Source of the DNA: JAMXLO01 sp041487355
GTDB taxonomy: Bacteria; Pseudomonadota; Alphaproteobacteria; Acetobacterales; Acetobacteraceae
Assembly (NCBI GenBank): GCA_041487355.1
Contig: JBGPND010000001.1
Coordinates: forward strand, 35,729-99,728
Direction of reading: 5' to 3'
DNA length: 64,000 nt
Position 1 is the stretch's first letter. Each line of letters starts with the position of its first letter. Of this stretch, positions 1 through 8,002 are shown piece after piece. A program made the translations under genes and the position numbers. Under the pieces are notes generated by a model. The model ran no database searches. It saw only the letters and a program-made list of their open reading frames with translations, and was not told the DNA's origin.

Positions 1-119
1 TTGCGACCCGCCCTACCCTCTGCTAGACGGCGCGGCTTGCATTGTTGACAGAATGTGACTGCCCCATCCTGCCTTAACCGAACCGCAGGGCATCACGCAG
101 ACCGGAGGGGCGAAGTCCC

Positions 120-323
120 ATGGCCGTTCCCAAGAGAAAGACTTCGCCGTCCCGCCGTGGCATGCGACGCAGCCACGAGGCCCTGCCCCGCGAGACACAC
201 GCCGAATGCCCGAACTGCGGCGAGCTGCGGCGGCCGCATCACGTCTGCAGCCATTGCGGCTTCTATGACGGGCGCGAGGTCGTGGCAGCCGGGAAGGCGC
301 TGAAGGGCGCTGTTCGGGCCTGA
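120..323 (+). CDS. rpmF: 50S ribosomal protein L32
   Basis: L32 is a small zinc-ribbon protein of the large ribosomal subunit. The 67-residue product starts MAVPKRKTSPSRRGMRR, the typical basic L32 start, and has two CxxC pairs (CPNCGE and CSHCGF, about residues 31-48) that form the zinc site, so this looks like a zinc-binding (C+) version. Length fits the family. It is followed at 31 bases by plsX and then fabH, the widespread rpmF-plsX-fabH order that links ribosome and membrane synthesis. A TTGACA at 45-50 may be part of its promoter, but no good -10 partner is evident. Assignment is secure. Confidence 0.97.
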   Translation: MAVPKRKTSPSRRGMRRSHEALPRETHAECPNCGELRRPHHVCSHCGFYDGREVVAAGKALKGAVRA

Positions 324-354
324 CGCCGGGCCGCAGCGTGGCCTCCGTACGCCC

Positions 355-1443
355 TTGACCGCGACCTACACGCTGGCGGTGGACGCCATGGGTGGCGACC
401 AAGCGCCGCTCATGGTGGTGGAAGGGCTGGAGATCGCCGCGGAGCGTCACCCGGGCGCGCGGTTCCTCCTGGTGGGCGATGAAGCCCAGCTTGCGCCGTT
501 GCTCGATCGCCATCGCCGCGCCGCCGCCGCCTGCACGCTGCGGCATGCGCCCGAGGTGGTCGGCAACGACATGAAGCCTACCGCGGCGCTGCGCGTGCGC
601 GGTTCGTCGATGCGCGTTGCCATCGATGCCGTCGCCGGCGGCGAGGCCTCCGGTGTCGTCACCGCCGGCAACACCGGCGCGCTGCTGGCGCTGGCCAAGA
701 TCGTCATCAAGACGCTGCCGGGCATCGATCGGCCGGCGATGGCGGCGATCGGCCCCTCGGCGCGCGGCGACATAGTGATGCTCGACCTTGGCGCGAACGT
801 GTCATGCGACGCGCGCAATCTGGTCGAGTTCGCGGTGATGGGCGACGTCTTCGCGCGCACCGTGCTCGGTCTGACGGCGCCCTCCATCGGCCTGCTCAAT
901 GTCGGCTCCGAGGAGCTGAAGGGCGACGATACGCTGCGCCTGGCCGCCGAAGCGCTGCGGGCCAGCCATATCGCGCCGCAATTCGTGGGCTTCGTGGAGG
1001 GCCACGACATCGCCGCCGGCACGACCGACGTGGTGGTGACCGACGGGTTCACCGGCAACGTCGCGCTGAAGACCGGCGAAGGGGCGCTGAAGCTGATCGG
1101 CGACCTGCTGCGCCAGGTGTTCCGCAGCAGCCTCGCCGCGCGCATCGCCTATCTGCTGGCGCGACCCGGGCTGGAGCGGCTGCGCGAATGGCTGGACCCG
1201 CGCCGCTACAACGGTGCCGTGATGCTCGGGCTGAACGGCGTCGTGGTGAAGTCGCATGGCGGCACGGACGCGCAGGGCTTCGCGCATGCGGTGGATGTGG
1301 CGATGGACATGGTCGTACACCGCTTCAACGACCATATCCGCGAGGACTTGACGCGAATCGCCGGATTGATGGCGCTGACTGCCAAGAACAGCACCCAGGA
1401 CAAGGACGGCGGGCGCGCTGCACGCCTCGCCACCGCACCGTAG
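355..1443 (+). CDS. plsX: Phosphate acyltransferase PlsX
   Basis: PlsX converts acyl-ACP and phosphate to acyl-phosphate, the first step of the PlsX/PlsY route to phosphatidic acid. The protein is 362 residues, near the usual 330-350, and opens with the family motif AVDAMGGDQAP (residues 8-18), followed by the glycine-rich GVVTAGNTGALLA and a later DGFTGNVALKTGEG segment. The start used is TTG, which sits just upstream of the conserved N-terminus; no in-frame ATG lies before the conserved motif. It lies between rpmF and fabH and is 7 bases from fabH, so co-transcription is likely. The last 25 residues are basic and alanine-rich and probably not part of the core fold. Confidence 0.96.
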   Translation: MTATYTLAVDAMGGDQAPLMVVEGLEIAAERHPGARFLLVGDEAQLAPLLDRHRRAAAACTLRHAPEVVGNDMKPTAALRVRGSSMRVAIDAVAGGEASGVVTAGNTGALLALAKIVIKTLPGIDRPAMAAIGPSARGDIVMLDLGANVSCDARNLVEFAVMGDVFARTVLGLTAPSIGLLNVGSEELKGDDTLRLAAEALRASHIAPQFVGFVEGHDIAAGTTDVVVTDGFTGNVALKTGEGALKLIGDLLRQVFRSSLAARIAYLLARPGLERLREWLDPRRYNGAVMLGLNGVVVKSHGGTDAQGFAHAVDVAMDMVVHRFNDHIREDLTRIAGLMALTAKNSTQDKDGGRAARLATAP

Positions 1444-1450
1444 GAAGACG

Positions 1451-2422
1451 ATGCCCATCCGCTCCATCCTCGCCGGTGTCGGCGGCTACCTGCCTGAGCG
1501 TATCGTCAGCAATGACGAGCTGTCCCGCACCATCGAGACGTCGGACGAGTGGATCAGGGAGCGCACCGGGATCCGTCAGCGCTACATCGCGGCGCCGCAC
1601 GAGACCGCGGCGTTCATGGGCACCGAGGCGGCGCGCGCCGCCCTGCGGCATGCCGACGCCGAACCTGCCGAGGTGGACGCGATCATCCTCGCCACCAGCA
1701 CGCCGGACCAGGCGTTTCCGGCCACGGCGCTGCGCGTGCAGGCGGCGCTTGGGGTGCCGGGCGGGTTCGGCTTCGACCTCGCCGCGGCCTGCGCCGGCTT
1801 CATCTACGCGTTGTCGGTGGCCGACTGCATGATCCGCGTCGGCCAGGCGCGCGGGGTGCTGGTGATCGGCAGCGAGGTCTACTCGCGCATCATGAACTGG
1901 CAGGATCGCGGCACCTGCGTGCTGTTCGGCGACGGCGCGGGCGCGGTGTTCCTGCGCGCTGGCAAGGGCAGCGGCAGTATCGACCGCGGCATCCTGTCCA
2001 CCCACCTGCACGCGCAGGGTACCCTGGGTGACATCCTGTATGTGGATGGAGCGGTCGGGCGCCACGACCGGCCGGGCCATCTGGTGATGAACGGGCGTGA
2101 GGTGTTTCGCCACGCGGTGACGCGGCTCGCCGAGGCGGTGGACGAGGCGCTCGCCGCCAACGGCCTGACCAGGCGCGACGTCGATTGGCTCGTGCCGCAC
2201 CAGGCCAATCTCAGGATCATCGACGCGATGGGCCGCAAGCTCGGCCTGCCACAGGAGCGGGTGGTGATCACCGTGGACCGCCATGCCAACACGTCCGCTG
2301 CCTCGGTGCCGCTCGCGCTCGCCGAGGCGTGCCAGGACGGGCGCATCCGCCAGGGCGACCTGGTGCTGATGGAGGCGCTGGGCGGCGGCCTGACCTGGGG
2401 CTCCGCCCTGGTGCGCATGTGA
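1451..2422 (+). CDS. fabH: Beta-ketoacyl-ACP synthase III (FabH)
   Basis: FabH condenses acetyl-CoA with malonyl-ACP to start type II fatty-acid synthesis. The 323-residue protein has the Cys-His-Asn triad in family context: Cys in AAACAGF (about residue 114), His in VPHQANLR (about 252) and Asn in HANTSAAS (about 282). The C-terminal LMEALGGGLTWGSAL is the family signature. ATG start seven bases after plsX; the plsX-fabH pair is an operon in many proteobacteria. Nothing in the sequence suggests a secondary-metabolism KAS III rather than the housekeeping enzyme. Confidence 0.97.
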   Translation: MPIRSILAGVGGYLPERIVSNDELSRTIETSDEWIRERTGIRQRYIAAPHETAAFMGTEAARAALRHADAEPAEVDAIILATSTPDQAFPATALRVQAALGVPGGFGFDLAAACAGFIYALSVADCMIRVGQARGVLVIGSEVYSRIMNWQDRGTCVLFGDGAGAVFLRAGKGSGSIDRGILSTHLHAQGTLGDILYVDGAVGRHDRPGHLVMNGREVFRHAVTRLAEAVDEALAANGLTRRDVDWLVPHQANLRIIDAMGRKLGLPQERVVITVDRHANTSAASVPLALAEACQDGRIRQGDLVLMEALGGGLTWGSALVRM

Positions 2423-2526
2423 ATTCTGTGACTCGCTGCCGACGCTTGCCTGCAACATCCTGATCCTGATCGATTTTGCTTCGCTAATTGCTTGACGGCG
2501 GGGCACCGGCTGCCTAGCGTTCACGG

Positions 2527-2838
2527 ATGCAGACCGTCACGCGCGCGCATCTGGCCGAGACGATCTATACCCAGGTTGGTCTGTCCCGGAACGAGTCCGC
2601 CGATCTGCTGGAGACGGTATTGGAGCGTGTGGCAGCCACGCTAGAAGCCGGAGAATCCGTCAAGATCAGTGGGTTCGGAACTTTTTCTGTGCGCCAGAAG
2701 GGCCGCAGGGTGGGACGCAATCCAAAGACCGGCAAGGAAGTGCCCATCCTGCCGCGCCGCGTCCTGGTGTTCCGCCCGAGCCATGTCTTGAAGGCGCGGG
2801 TGAACGGCACTGTTCCTGCTCAGGGTGAGGACGAATGA
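2527..2838 (+). CDS. ihfA: Integration host factor subunit alpha
   Basis: IHF-alpha pairs with IHF-beta to bend DNA in transcription, replication and recombination. The 103-residue protein has the HU/IHF fold, with GFGTFSVRQKGRRVGRNPKT (residues 56-75) as the DNA-binding signature. The RNPKTGKE arm motif and the position between fabH and a MerR gene favour alpha over HU or beta. No clear Shine-Dalgarno is seen; a weak TTGACG (2492-2497) about 30 bases before the ATG raises the possibility of a very short leader, which is only an inference. Its stop overlaps the next gene start (ATGA at 2835-2838). Confidence 0.94.
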   Translation: MQTVTRAHLAETIYTQVGLSRNESADLLETVLERVAATLEAGESVKISGFGTFSVRQKGRRVGRNPKTGKEVPILPRRVLVFRPSHVLKARVNGTVPAQGEDE

Positions 2839-3371
2839 GCGACCCGGCCGAAGGGCTTGCGTCGCCTCCAGGCGGGCGCGCCCGGCCGAAGAAGGCGCCG
2901 AACGCATTTCGCACGATCAGCGAGGTGGCGGACGAACTGCATATACCGCAACACGTCCTCCGCTTCTGGGAAACGAAGTTCCCTCAGGTGAAGCCGCTGA
3001 AGCGCGGCGGCGGTCGGCGCTACTACCGGCCGGACGATATCGCGCTGCTGCGCCGGATCTCCGATCTGCTTTACATCCAGGGCTATACGATCAAGGGCGT
3101 GCAGCGGCTGCTGCGTGAGGGTGGCGGCAAGCTGTCGGACGACATTCCGCCTCCCAGCGCGGACGAACTGGAGGCGGCCGAGGCGGAACGGGCGGCTACG
3201 GTGCCCTTCGAGCCGGAGCTGCCGATGCCAGGCTTGGCCCCTCCCGCGCTACAGCCCCTAGCGGCGAGGATCAACGTGCGGCCGAAGGTGGATCCGGAAA
3301 CCGAGCGCCTGCGTGCTCTGCTGGCCGAGACCCTGCGGGAACTGGAGGCGTTGCGAGCCCTGCTGCCCTGA
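2835..3371 (+). CDS. MerR-family transcriptional regulator
   Basis: This 178-residue protein has an N-terminal MerR winged helix-turn-helix (about residues 25-95): FRTISEVADELHIPQHVLRF, then a wing with GGGRRYYRPDDIALLRRI and GYTIKGVQRLL. The rest is low-complexity, acidic and proline-rich, with a short C-terminal leucine-rich helix that may dimerise. No effector-binding cysteines or known sensor domain are visible, so the ligand is unknown. It is translationally coupled to ihfA through an ATGA overlap. The fabH-ihfA-merR order is common in alphaproteobacteria; its target is not evident here. Confidence 0.9.
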   Translation: MSDPAEGLASPPGGRARPKKAPNAFRTISEVADELHIPQHVLRFWETKFPQVKPLKRGGGRRYYRPDDIALLRRISDLLYIQGYTIKGVQRLLREGGGKLSDDIPPPSADELEAAEAERAATVPFEPELPMPGLAPPALQPLAARINVRPKVDPETERLRALLAETLRELEALRALLP

Positions 3372-3420
3372 GCGGCGTTGCGGCGATGATCCGCCGCTGG
3401 TAAACGAGCAGCTCCACGGT

Positions 3421-3497
3421 CGGAGCGTAGCGCAGCCTGGTAGCGCATCAGTCTGGGGGACTGGGGGTCGTGGGTTCAAATCCCGCCGCTCCGACCA
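3421..3497 (+). tRNA. tRNA-Pro (anticodon GGG)
   Basis: A 77-base sequence folds as a complete cloverleaf: acceptor arm CGGAGCG pairing with CGCTCCG, D-arm containing AGCCTGGTAGCGC, anticodon stem TCAGT/ACTGG around the loop CTGGGGG, and T-arm GTGGGTTCAAATCCCGC. The loop gives anticodon GGG at positions 34-36, so it reads CCC/CCU proline codons. CCA is encoded at the 3' end. It lies 49 bases after the merR gene. Confidence 0.96.
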
Positions 3498-3515
3498 ATG
3501 GTCTCGATGCGCCGC

Positions 3516-3637
3516 CTGGGTCCCCGCTTGCTCGGGGATGACAACCTATTGGATCGGTCCGCCCTTTTTCGTCATCCCCGCGAATGCTTTCGTCATCCCC
3601 GCGAATGCTTTCGTCATCCCCGCGAAAGCGGGGACCC
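3516..3637. repeat. REP-like palindromic repeat with three iterated 21-base units
   Basis: Just after tRNA-Pro, a unit beginning GGGTCCCCGC (from about 3519) and running to 3543 is inverted relative to a closely related unit at 3613-3637, giving a long imperfect inverted repeat. Between them the right-hand unit is iterated with a period of 21 bases, at 3571-3591, 3592-3612 and 3613 onward, each starting GTCATCCCCGCGAA. Only the last copy carries the full palindrome. It has the look of a mobile palindromic (REP/BIME) element; no coding signal is seen. Confidence 0.75.
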
Positions 3638-3662
3638 AGGGGCGCAATAGCCGCTCGATGGC

Positions 3663-4178
3663 TCACTCCTTGGCGGGGCGGTCCGCGTGTGGCAGCGCAG
3701 CTTCGATGATCTGCACCGCACGGCCCCGGTCGCCGGCGCTCAGCGCATGCAACGCTTGCTCGATCTCGTCGACCAAGAGGTCCTTGATAGGGGCGCTGGT
3801 CTGAAACAATGGCACCGACCGATCCAGCGCCCTCGTCTCGGCCATTTCGAGCGCCTGCTGCGCCTCGCCGGTGCGGCTGACCAGCAGCGCGGAACGCGCC
3901 GCCAGCAGATAGTCGCGTGTCGAGGCATTCTCGCCGATCGCCGGCGACGGGAGGTTCGGCGCGATGACCGAGGTGGTGTCCTCCGGCGTGATGTTGCCGG
4001 CCTTCTCAGACCTCGGCAGCGAGGCGCCAGTGCCAATTTCGTTGCCCGGCCGGGCGCCCGTCTCCGGATTGGCCCCCGGCGGCACACCCAGGACCAAAGG
4101 ACGTTGCGCCGGCTGCGCGAACGAAGCCGACGCGATAACTCCGATCAGCACCGCAAACAGTCCCGCCAACAGCCGCAT
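3663..4178 (-). CDS. Exported hypothetical protein
   Basis: The product is about 171 residues if it starts at the ATG at 4178, which has an AGGAG nine bases upstream; an in-frame ATG lies nine bases further out. Residues 1-21 form a signal peptide ending near ASASFAQ. The middle is proline/glycine-rich, and the last 80 residues look helical (RDYLLAARSALLVSRTGEAQ, then LVDEIEQALHALSAGDRGRA), similar to small periplasmic proteins common in Acetobacteraceae. I do not recognise a named domain. Function unknown. Confidence 0.72.
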   Translation of the reverse strand: MRLLAGLFAVLIGVIASASFAQPAQRPLVLGVPPGANPETGARPGNEIGTGASLPRSEKAGNITPEDTTSVIAPNLPSPAIGENASTRDYLLAARSALLVSRTGEAQQALEMAETRALDRSVPLFQTSAPIKDLLVDEIEQALHALSAGDRGRAVQIIEAALPHADRPAKE

Positions 4179-4268
4179 CGCCCGCATCTCCTGACGCCTC
4201 GATCGCAATCGATCGCTTCGCTGACACAGTGACTCGAAACGGCGAGCCGCGCCAAGCCGCGAGGTAGC

Positions 4269-5111
4269 TCAGGGCTCCACGACCAGCACGGGAACGCCAC
4301 GCGAGGCAGCAATATGCGAGGACACCGCCGCATCGTCCACACCGCAGGCGCCGCGGGCCAGCACGACCAGGCGTTCGTTGCCCGCATCCAGCCCTTGCAG
4401 GACATCCTCCGGCGTCACGCCGGGAATGCTGCGCACGACGATCCGCTGGGATGGCAGCCCGGTGGCGCGCGCCTGCGCGGCCGCATCACTTGCGAGCTCC
4501 GGCGGGCCCGAGACGAGCAGCAGCAGGGTCTCGCCCGCCGCCGCAGCGATGCGCGCCGCGATGTGCAGAGCGGGATCCGACCTGGCGCACACCACCGCCG
4601 CCACCGGACCCTGCCTACGCACCAGCGCTTGCGGCACCAGCATCACCGAGGCGGCGCAGCCATGCGCTGCCTCCAGCCAATGCGTTGTGGCATGCACCAG
4701 ACGCTCCGCCGGCAACCTCGGCTGCGCCACGACGATGATGTCGCCCGCCTGCGATGTCGCGGCAATGAACAGGGCGGGATCGCCGCTGACCACCTCGAAC
4801 AGCCGCACGATGCCCAGCGCGCCGGCCACCTCGTCGAGCAACCGTTGCGCCTCGCTGGCCGCCGCGCGCTGCTCGTCTGCAATCCGTTCGCGGTCCAGCT
4901 TGTGCCAGGCGCCGGTCGCCAGGCGGAACTCGCGAATGAAAGGCAGTTCAGCGAGTTCGGGCAGCGCCTCCTCCTCGAGGAAGACGCCATGCAGAGCGAG
5001 GCCAAGCAGCTGCGCGAGTTCCGCCGCCGCGCGGATGATCGCCCGTTCGGCCGCACCATGATGCAGGTCCAGGATGACCTGGTGGTGCTGCGATCCGGCT
5101 GCCATGCTCAC
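4269..5111 (-). CDS. UspA-like stress protein
   Basis: A 280-residue protein with two alpha/beta halves resembling tandem universal-stress folds: an N-terminal VILDLHHGAAERAIIRAAAE segment and a second half with VLARGACGVDDAAVSSHIAA and final PVLVVEP, typical of UspA C-termini. The ATP-binding GxxGxG-(9)-GS/T signature is not clearly kept, so nucleotide binding is doubtful. The GTG start at 5111 overlaps the stop of the upstream Lon-like protease gene, so the two are translationally coupled and may share a stress role. That link is inference from context. An ATG six bases downstream is an alternative start. Confidence 0.65.
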   Translation of the reverse strand: MSMAAGSQHHQVILDLHHGAAERAIIRAAAELAQLLGLALHGVFLEEEALPELAELPFIREFRLATGAWHKLDRERIADEQRAAASEAQRLLDEVAGALGIVRLFEVVSGDPALFIAATSQAGDIIVVAQPRLPAERLVHATTHWLEAAHGCAASVMLVPQALVRRQGPVAAVVCARSDPALHIAARIAAAAGETLLLLVSGPPELASDAAAQARATGLPSQRIVVRSIPGVTPEDVLQGLDAGNERLVVLARGACGVDDAAVSSHIAASRGVPVLVVEP

Positions 5112-7567
5112 GTCCCGCCGGATGCTTCGGGCGGCGCGTCACGGCCGAACGCCTGCCGGGCCTTGGCGAACGCCGCAAGCCGGTCCTCCACCAGCCGGTT
5201 CACGCTCCCCTCCGGATACTTGCCGTCGCCGCCGCGCTCGCCCGCCGCGCGTCCGGTCAGCAATTGGATGCCCTGGTCGATCGTGCGAACCGGAAAGACC
5301 GCGAAGCGCCCCGCGGCGCAGGCTTCCACCACGTCGGCCCGCAACATCAGATGCTGCGCATTCGATTCCGGGATCAGCACGCCCTGCGTTCCGGTCAACC
5401 CGCGCGCGGCGCAGACATCGAAGAACCCCTCGATCTTTTCGTTCACGCCGCCGATCGCCTGCACCCTGCCATGCTGGTCGACCGATCCGGTCACCGCCAG
5501 GTCCTGACGCAGTGGCACCTCCGCCAGCACGGACAGCAGCGCGTAGAGTTCCGCCGACGAAGCGCTGTCGCCTTCGACGCCGCCATAGGATTGCTCGAAC
5601 ACCAGGCTGGCATACAGCGACATCGGCGTGTCGAGCGCATAGCGGCCACCCAGGAAGCCGCTCAGGATCAGCACACCCTTGGAATGGATCGGCCCGCCGA
5701 GTTCTACCTCGCGCTCGATATCGACAATGCGGCCGGCACCGGGCCGCACGCGCGACGTGATCCGCGTCGGCTGGCCGAACGCGTGGCCGGCGAGCGACAA
5801 CACGCTGAGCCCGTTGATCTGGCCGACGCGGCTTCCTGTCGTGGCGATCAGCGCGATGTCGCGCAGGATCATCTCGCGGCCGCGTTCCTCCACGCGCGAG
5901 GCCCGGCGGCGCTGCTGCGCGATCGCCTGCTCAACGTCGACACGCGTCACGACGCCGCGGCCCCCCTGCCCCGCGCAATAGGACGCCTCGGCGACCAAAT
6001 CGTGGATGCTCTCGACCAGCAGCGTGAGCTTGCTGGCATCGTCGGCCAGCCGCGCCGCATGCTCGATCACCCGCGCCACGCCGCCGCGATCGAGCGGCTT
6101 CAATCCGGCCCCCGCGGCGATCGAGCCGATCAGCCTTGCAATCATCGCCTCGCTCGCCGGCGAGCGGTCGACGTCGTCGTCGAAATCGGCGAGCACCTTG
6201 AAATGCTGCGCGGTGTCCGGATCGAGCGATGCCAGCATGTAGTAGAGCATGCGATCGCCGAACAGCACGACCTTCACGTCGAGCGGAATCGGATCCGGTT
6301 CGAGCGTGACGGTCGTGGTCATGCCCATGAACCGCGCGACATCCTCGATCACGATCTCCTGCCGCAACAGGGCGCGCTTCAGCGCGGCCCAGCTCAGCGG
6401 CTCGGTGAGCAGGTTGCGCAGGTCGATCATGAGTGCGCCGCCATTGGCGCGGTGCAGGCTGCCCGCCTTGATCAGGCGGAAATTCGTCACCAGCGCGCCC
6501 TGCACGGCGAGATGCTCGATGCGGCCGACAAGATTGCTCAGCGTCGGATGCACGTCCTCGATCACCGGGGCGCCAGCCTCGCCGTCCGTCCGGGTGACCA
6601 GCACGTTGACCTCATAGCGATCGAACAGGCTGCCAAGCCGCATGCCGCCGAGCGCAGCCTCCTCACCCGTAGCCTGCGGATTGATGAACAGCGCGACGTT
6701 TTCCAGGATGTCGGCCTGGATCGCTTCGAGGTGCTGCACGACCTTCGGCAGATCGGCAAAGCGCGACTTGCAGTCCTCGATCGGCTGCGCGATGGCGAAG
6801 CGTGCGGTCTCGCGATCGAGCTCGCGCACCGCGTCGCGCTGTTCCCGCTCCAGGCGGGGAAGCGCGCGCAGCGTCTCCTCGAGGTCCTTTTCCAGCTCCT
6901 CGATCGCCGTCTGCACCGCGTGCCGCTGCTCGGCCGGCCAGGCGTTGAACTCGGCGGGCGGCACCACCTGGCCGTCCTTCATCGGCGCCATGGCAAAGCC
7001 CATCGGCGTGCGCAGGATCGCGATCCCTTTGGCCGTGGCCTTGTCGCGCAGCGCGGAGAACGCGTGCTCGTTCCGGCCGCGGATCTGTTGCTCGATGGCG
7101 CTGCGGCGCTTCTGGTAGTCCTCGCTCTCGAACGCCCCCGGCAGCGAGACCTTCAGGTCGTCGATCAGATCGTCCACCGCCTTGTCCAGCGCTGGCGCCC
7201 GGCCAGGCGGCAGCGAGATCGCCACGGGCCGATGCGGCGTGACGAAATTGTTGACATAGACCCAGTCGGACGGCTTGGGGCGCTTGCCGGCGGCATCATC
7301 GAGCAGGGCGCGCACCGATCCCTGGATGTGTGCGCCGATTGCACCGATTGCGAAGATGTTGAAGCCGCGCACGCCCATCTCGGTGCCGAAGCGGATGGCC
7401 TCGTGTGCGCGCGGCTGATCGACCAGCTCGCGCAGCGGCGCCAACTCCTCCGTCGTCGCGAAGCTCAGCGCCGTGAGGTCAGCCGGACGGTACAGGCGTT
7501 CCGGCGGGAGCGGTGAAGCAGGGTCCAGAGGTGGCATCGGGCCGGACTCTGGCGCGTCTGCCGGCAT
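5108..7567 (-). CDS. Lon-like (AAA_32 / LonB-type) ATP-dependent protease family protein
   Basis: This 819-residue protein has the AAA_32-type architecture with a C-terminal Lon protease domain. The Ser-Lys dyad is present: Ser in VEGDSASSAE and Lys in GGVNEKIEG, 43 residues later, the same spacing as in classical Lon. The domain follows a helical region with a long coiled-coil insert (EELEKDLEETLRALPRLERE). The expected P-loop near the N-terminus reads NIFAIGAIGAHIQGSV and lacks the GK[ST] lysine, so ATP hydrolysis may be lost or altered. A helix near the middle, FRLIKAGSLHRANGGALMID, matches the family. It is coupled to the UspA-like gene downstream. The start could also be the ATG at 7537. 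Confidence 0.88.
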   Translation of the reverse strand: MPADAPESGPMPPLDPASPLPPERLYRPADLTALSFATTEELAPLRELVDQPRAHEAIRFGTEMGVRGFNIFAIGAIGAHIQGSVRALLDDAAGKRPKPSDWVYVNNFVTPHRPVAISLPPGRAPALDKAVDDLIDDLKVSLPGAFESEDYQKRRSAIEQQIRGRNEHAFSALRDKATAKGIAILRTPMGFAMAPMKDGQVVPPAEFNAWPAEQRHAVQTAIEELEKDLEETLRALPRLEREQRDAVRELDRETARFAIAQPIEDCKSRFADLPKVVQHLEAIQADILENVALFINPQATGEEAALGGMRLGSLFDRYEVNVLVTRTDGEAGAPVIEDVHPTLSNLVGRIEHLAVQGALVTNFRLIKAGSLHRANGGALMIDLRNLLTEPLSWAALKRALLRQEIVIEDVARFMGMTTTVTLEPDPIPLDVKVVLFGDRMLYYMLASLDPDTAQHFKVLADFDDDVDRSPASEAMIARLIGSIAAGAGLKPLDRGGVARVIEHAARLADDASKLTLLVESIHDLVAEASYCAGQGGRGVVTRVDVEQAIAQQRRRASRVEERGREMILRDIALIATTGSRVGQINGLSVLSLAGHAFGQPTRITSRVRPGAGRIVDIEREVELGGPIHSKGVLILSGFLGGRYALDTPMSLYASLVFEQSYGGVEGDSASSAELYALLSVLAEVPLRQDLAVTGSVDQHGRVQAIGGVNEKIEGFFDVCAARGLTGTQGVLIPESNAQHLMLRADVVEACAAGRFAVFPVRTIDQGIQLLTGRAAGERGGDGKYPEGSVNRLVEDRLAAFAKARQAFGRDAPPEASGGT

Positions 7568-7589
7568 TCGGCAAACGGCCAGGGCGAAG

Positions 7590-7850
7590 CTACGCGTACG
7601 CCATCCGCGCCGCGCGATCCAGGCGACTGGTCAGATAGCCGAGGTGGCGCAGCAGCGATGGCAGCGCGGGACGCGGCGGCAACGGCGCGTCCTGCAGAAT
7701 ACCCAACCATCGGTGCCAGTCATCCTGCGAAAGACGCAACGATTGGCGCTGCCGGTCCGCATCCATACCGGTCTGCTCGGCCATGCTGAGGAACAGGCGC
7801 AGCTCCTGCCGCGCAACATCCGCTGCCCCCAGGTATCCAGCACCTGACAT
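7590..7850 (-). CDS. Small hypothetical protein (possibly Xre/MbcA/ParS antitoxin-like)
   Basis: An 86-residue protein starting at the ATG at 7850, preceded by a good ribosome-binding site (GAGGGAG, about seven bases away); a longer frame with no such site extends upstream. The sequence is helical, with LRLSQDDWHRWLGILQDAP and a terminal LPSLLRHLGYLTSRLDR, faintly like the C-terminal half of Xre/MbcA-type antitoxins, but no RES or other toxin gene is adjacent. It lies head to tail 22 bases upstream of the Lon-like gene, on the same strand. Function is not established. Confidence 0.55.
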   Translation of the reverse strand: MSGAGYLGAADVARQELRLFLSMAEQTGMDADRQRQSLRLSQDDWHRWLGILQDAPLPPRPALPSLLRHLGYLTSRLDRAARMAYA

Positions 7851-8002
7851 GACACGTCTCCCTCGTTCGACACGCTGCCCGGCAGAGCACGCATCGCGCT
7901 GCCGGGTTGCGCACATCATGGATGCTTTGGCGGCGCAGTCATTGACCTACTTCACACTTCGCGCAGATATCGACGCCAAAGCAGCGCCATGGGGGACGTC
8001 CG

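Noticed and set aside
3571..3633. Possible CRISPR array (short direct repeats)
   Set aside because: The 21-base repeats are directly adjacent with no spacers, and there are no cas genes; it is an iterated palindromic repeat.
5264..7516. A 750-residue open frame on the plus strand opposite the Lon-like gene
   Set aside because: It lies wholly opposite a conserved protease gene. Long antisense frames are expected at this GC content, and the sequence is His/Arg/Gln-rich with no known motif.
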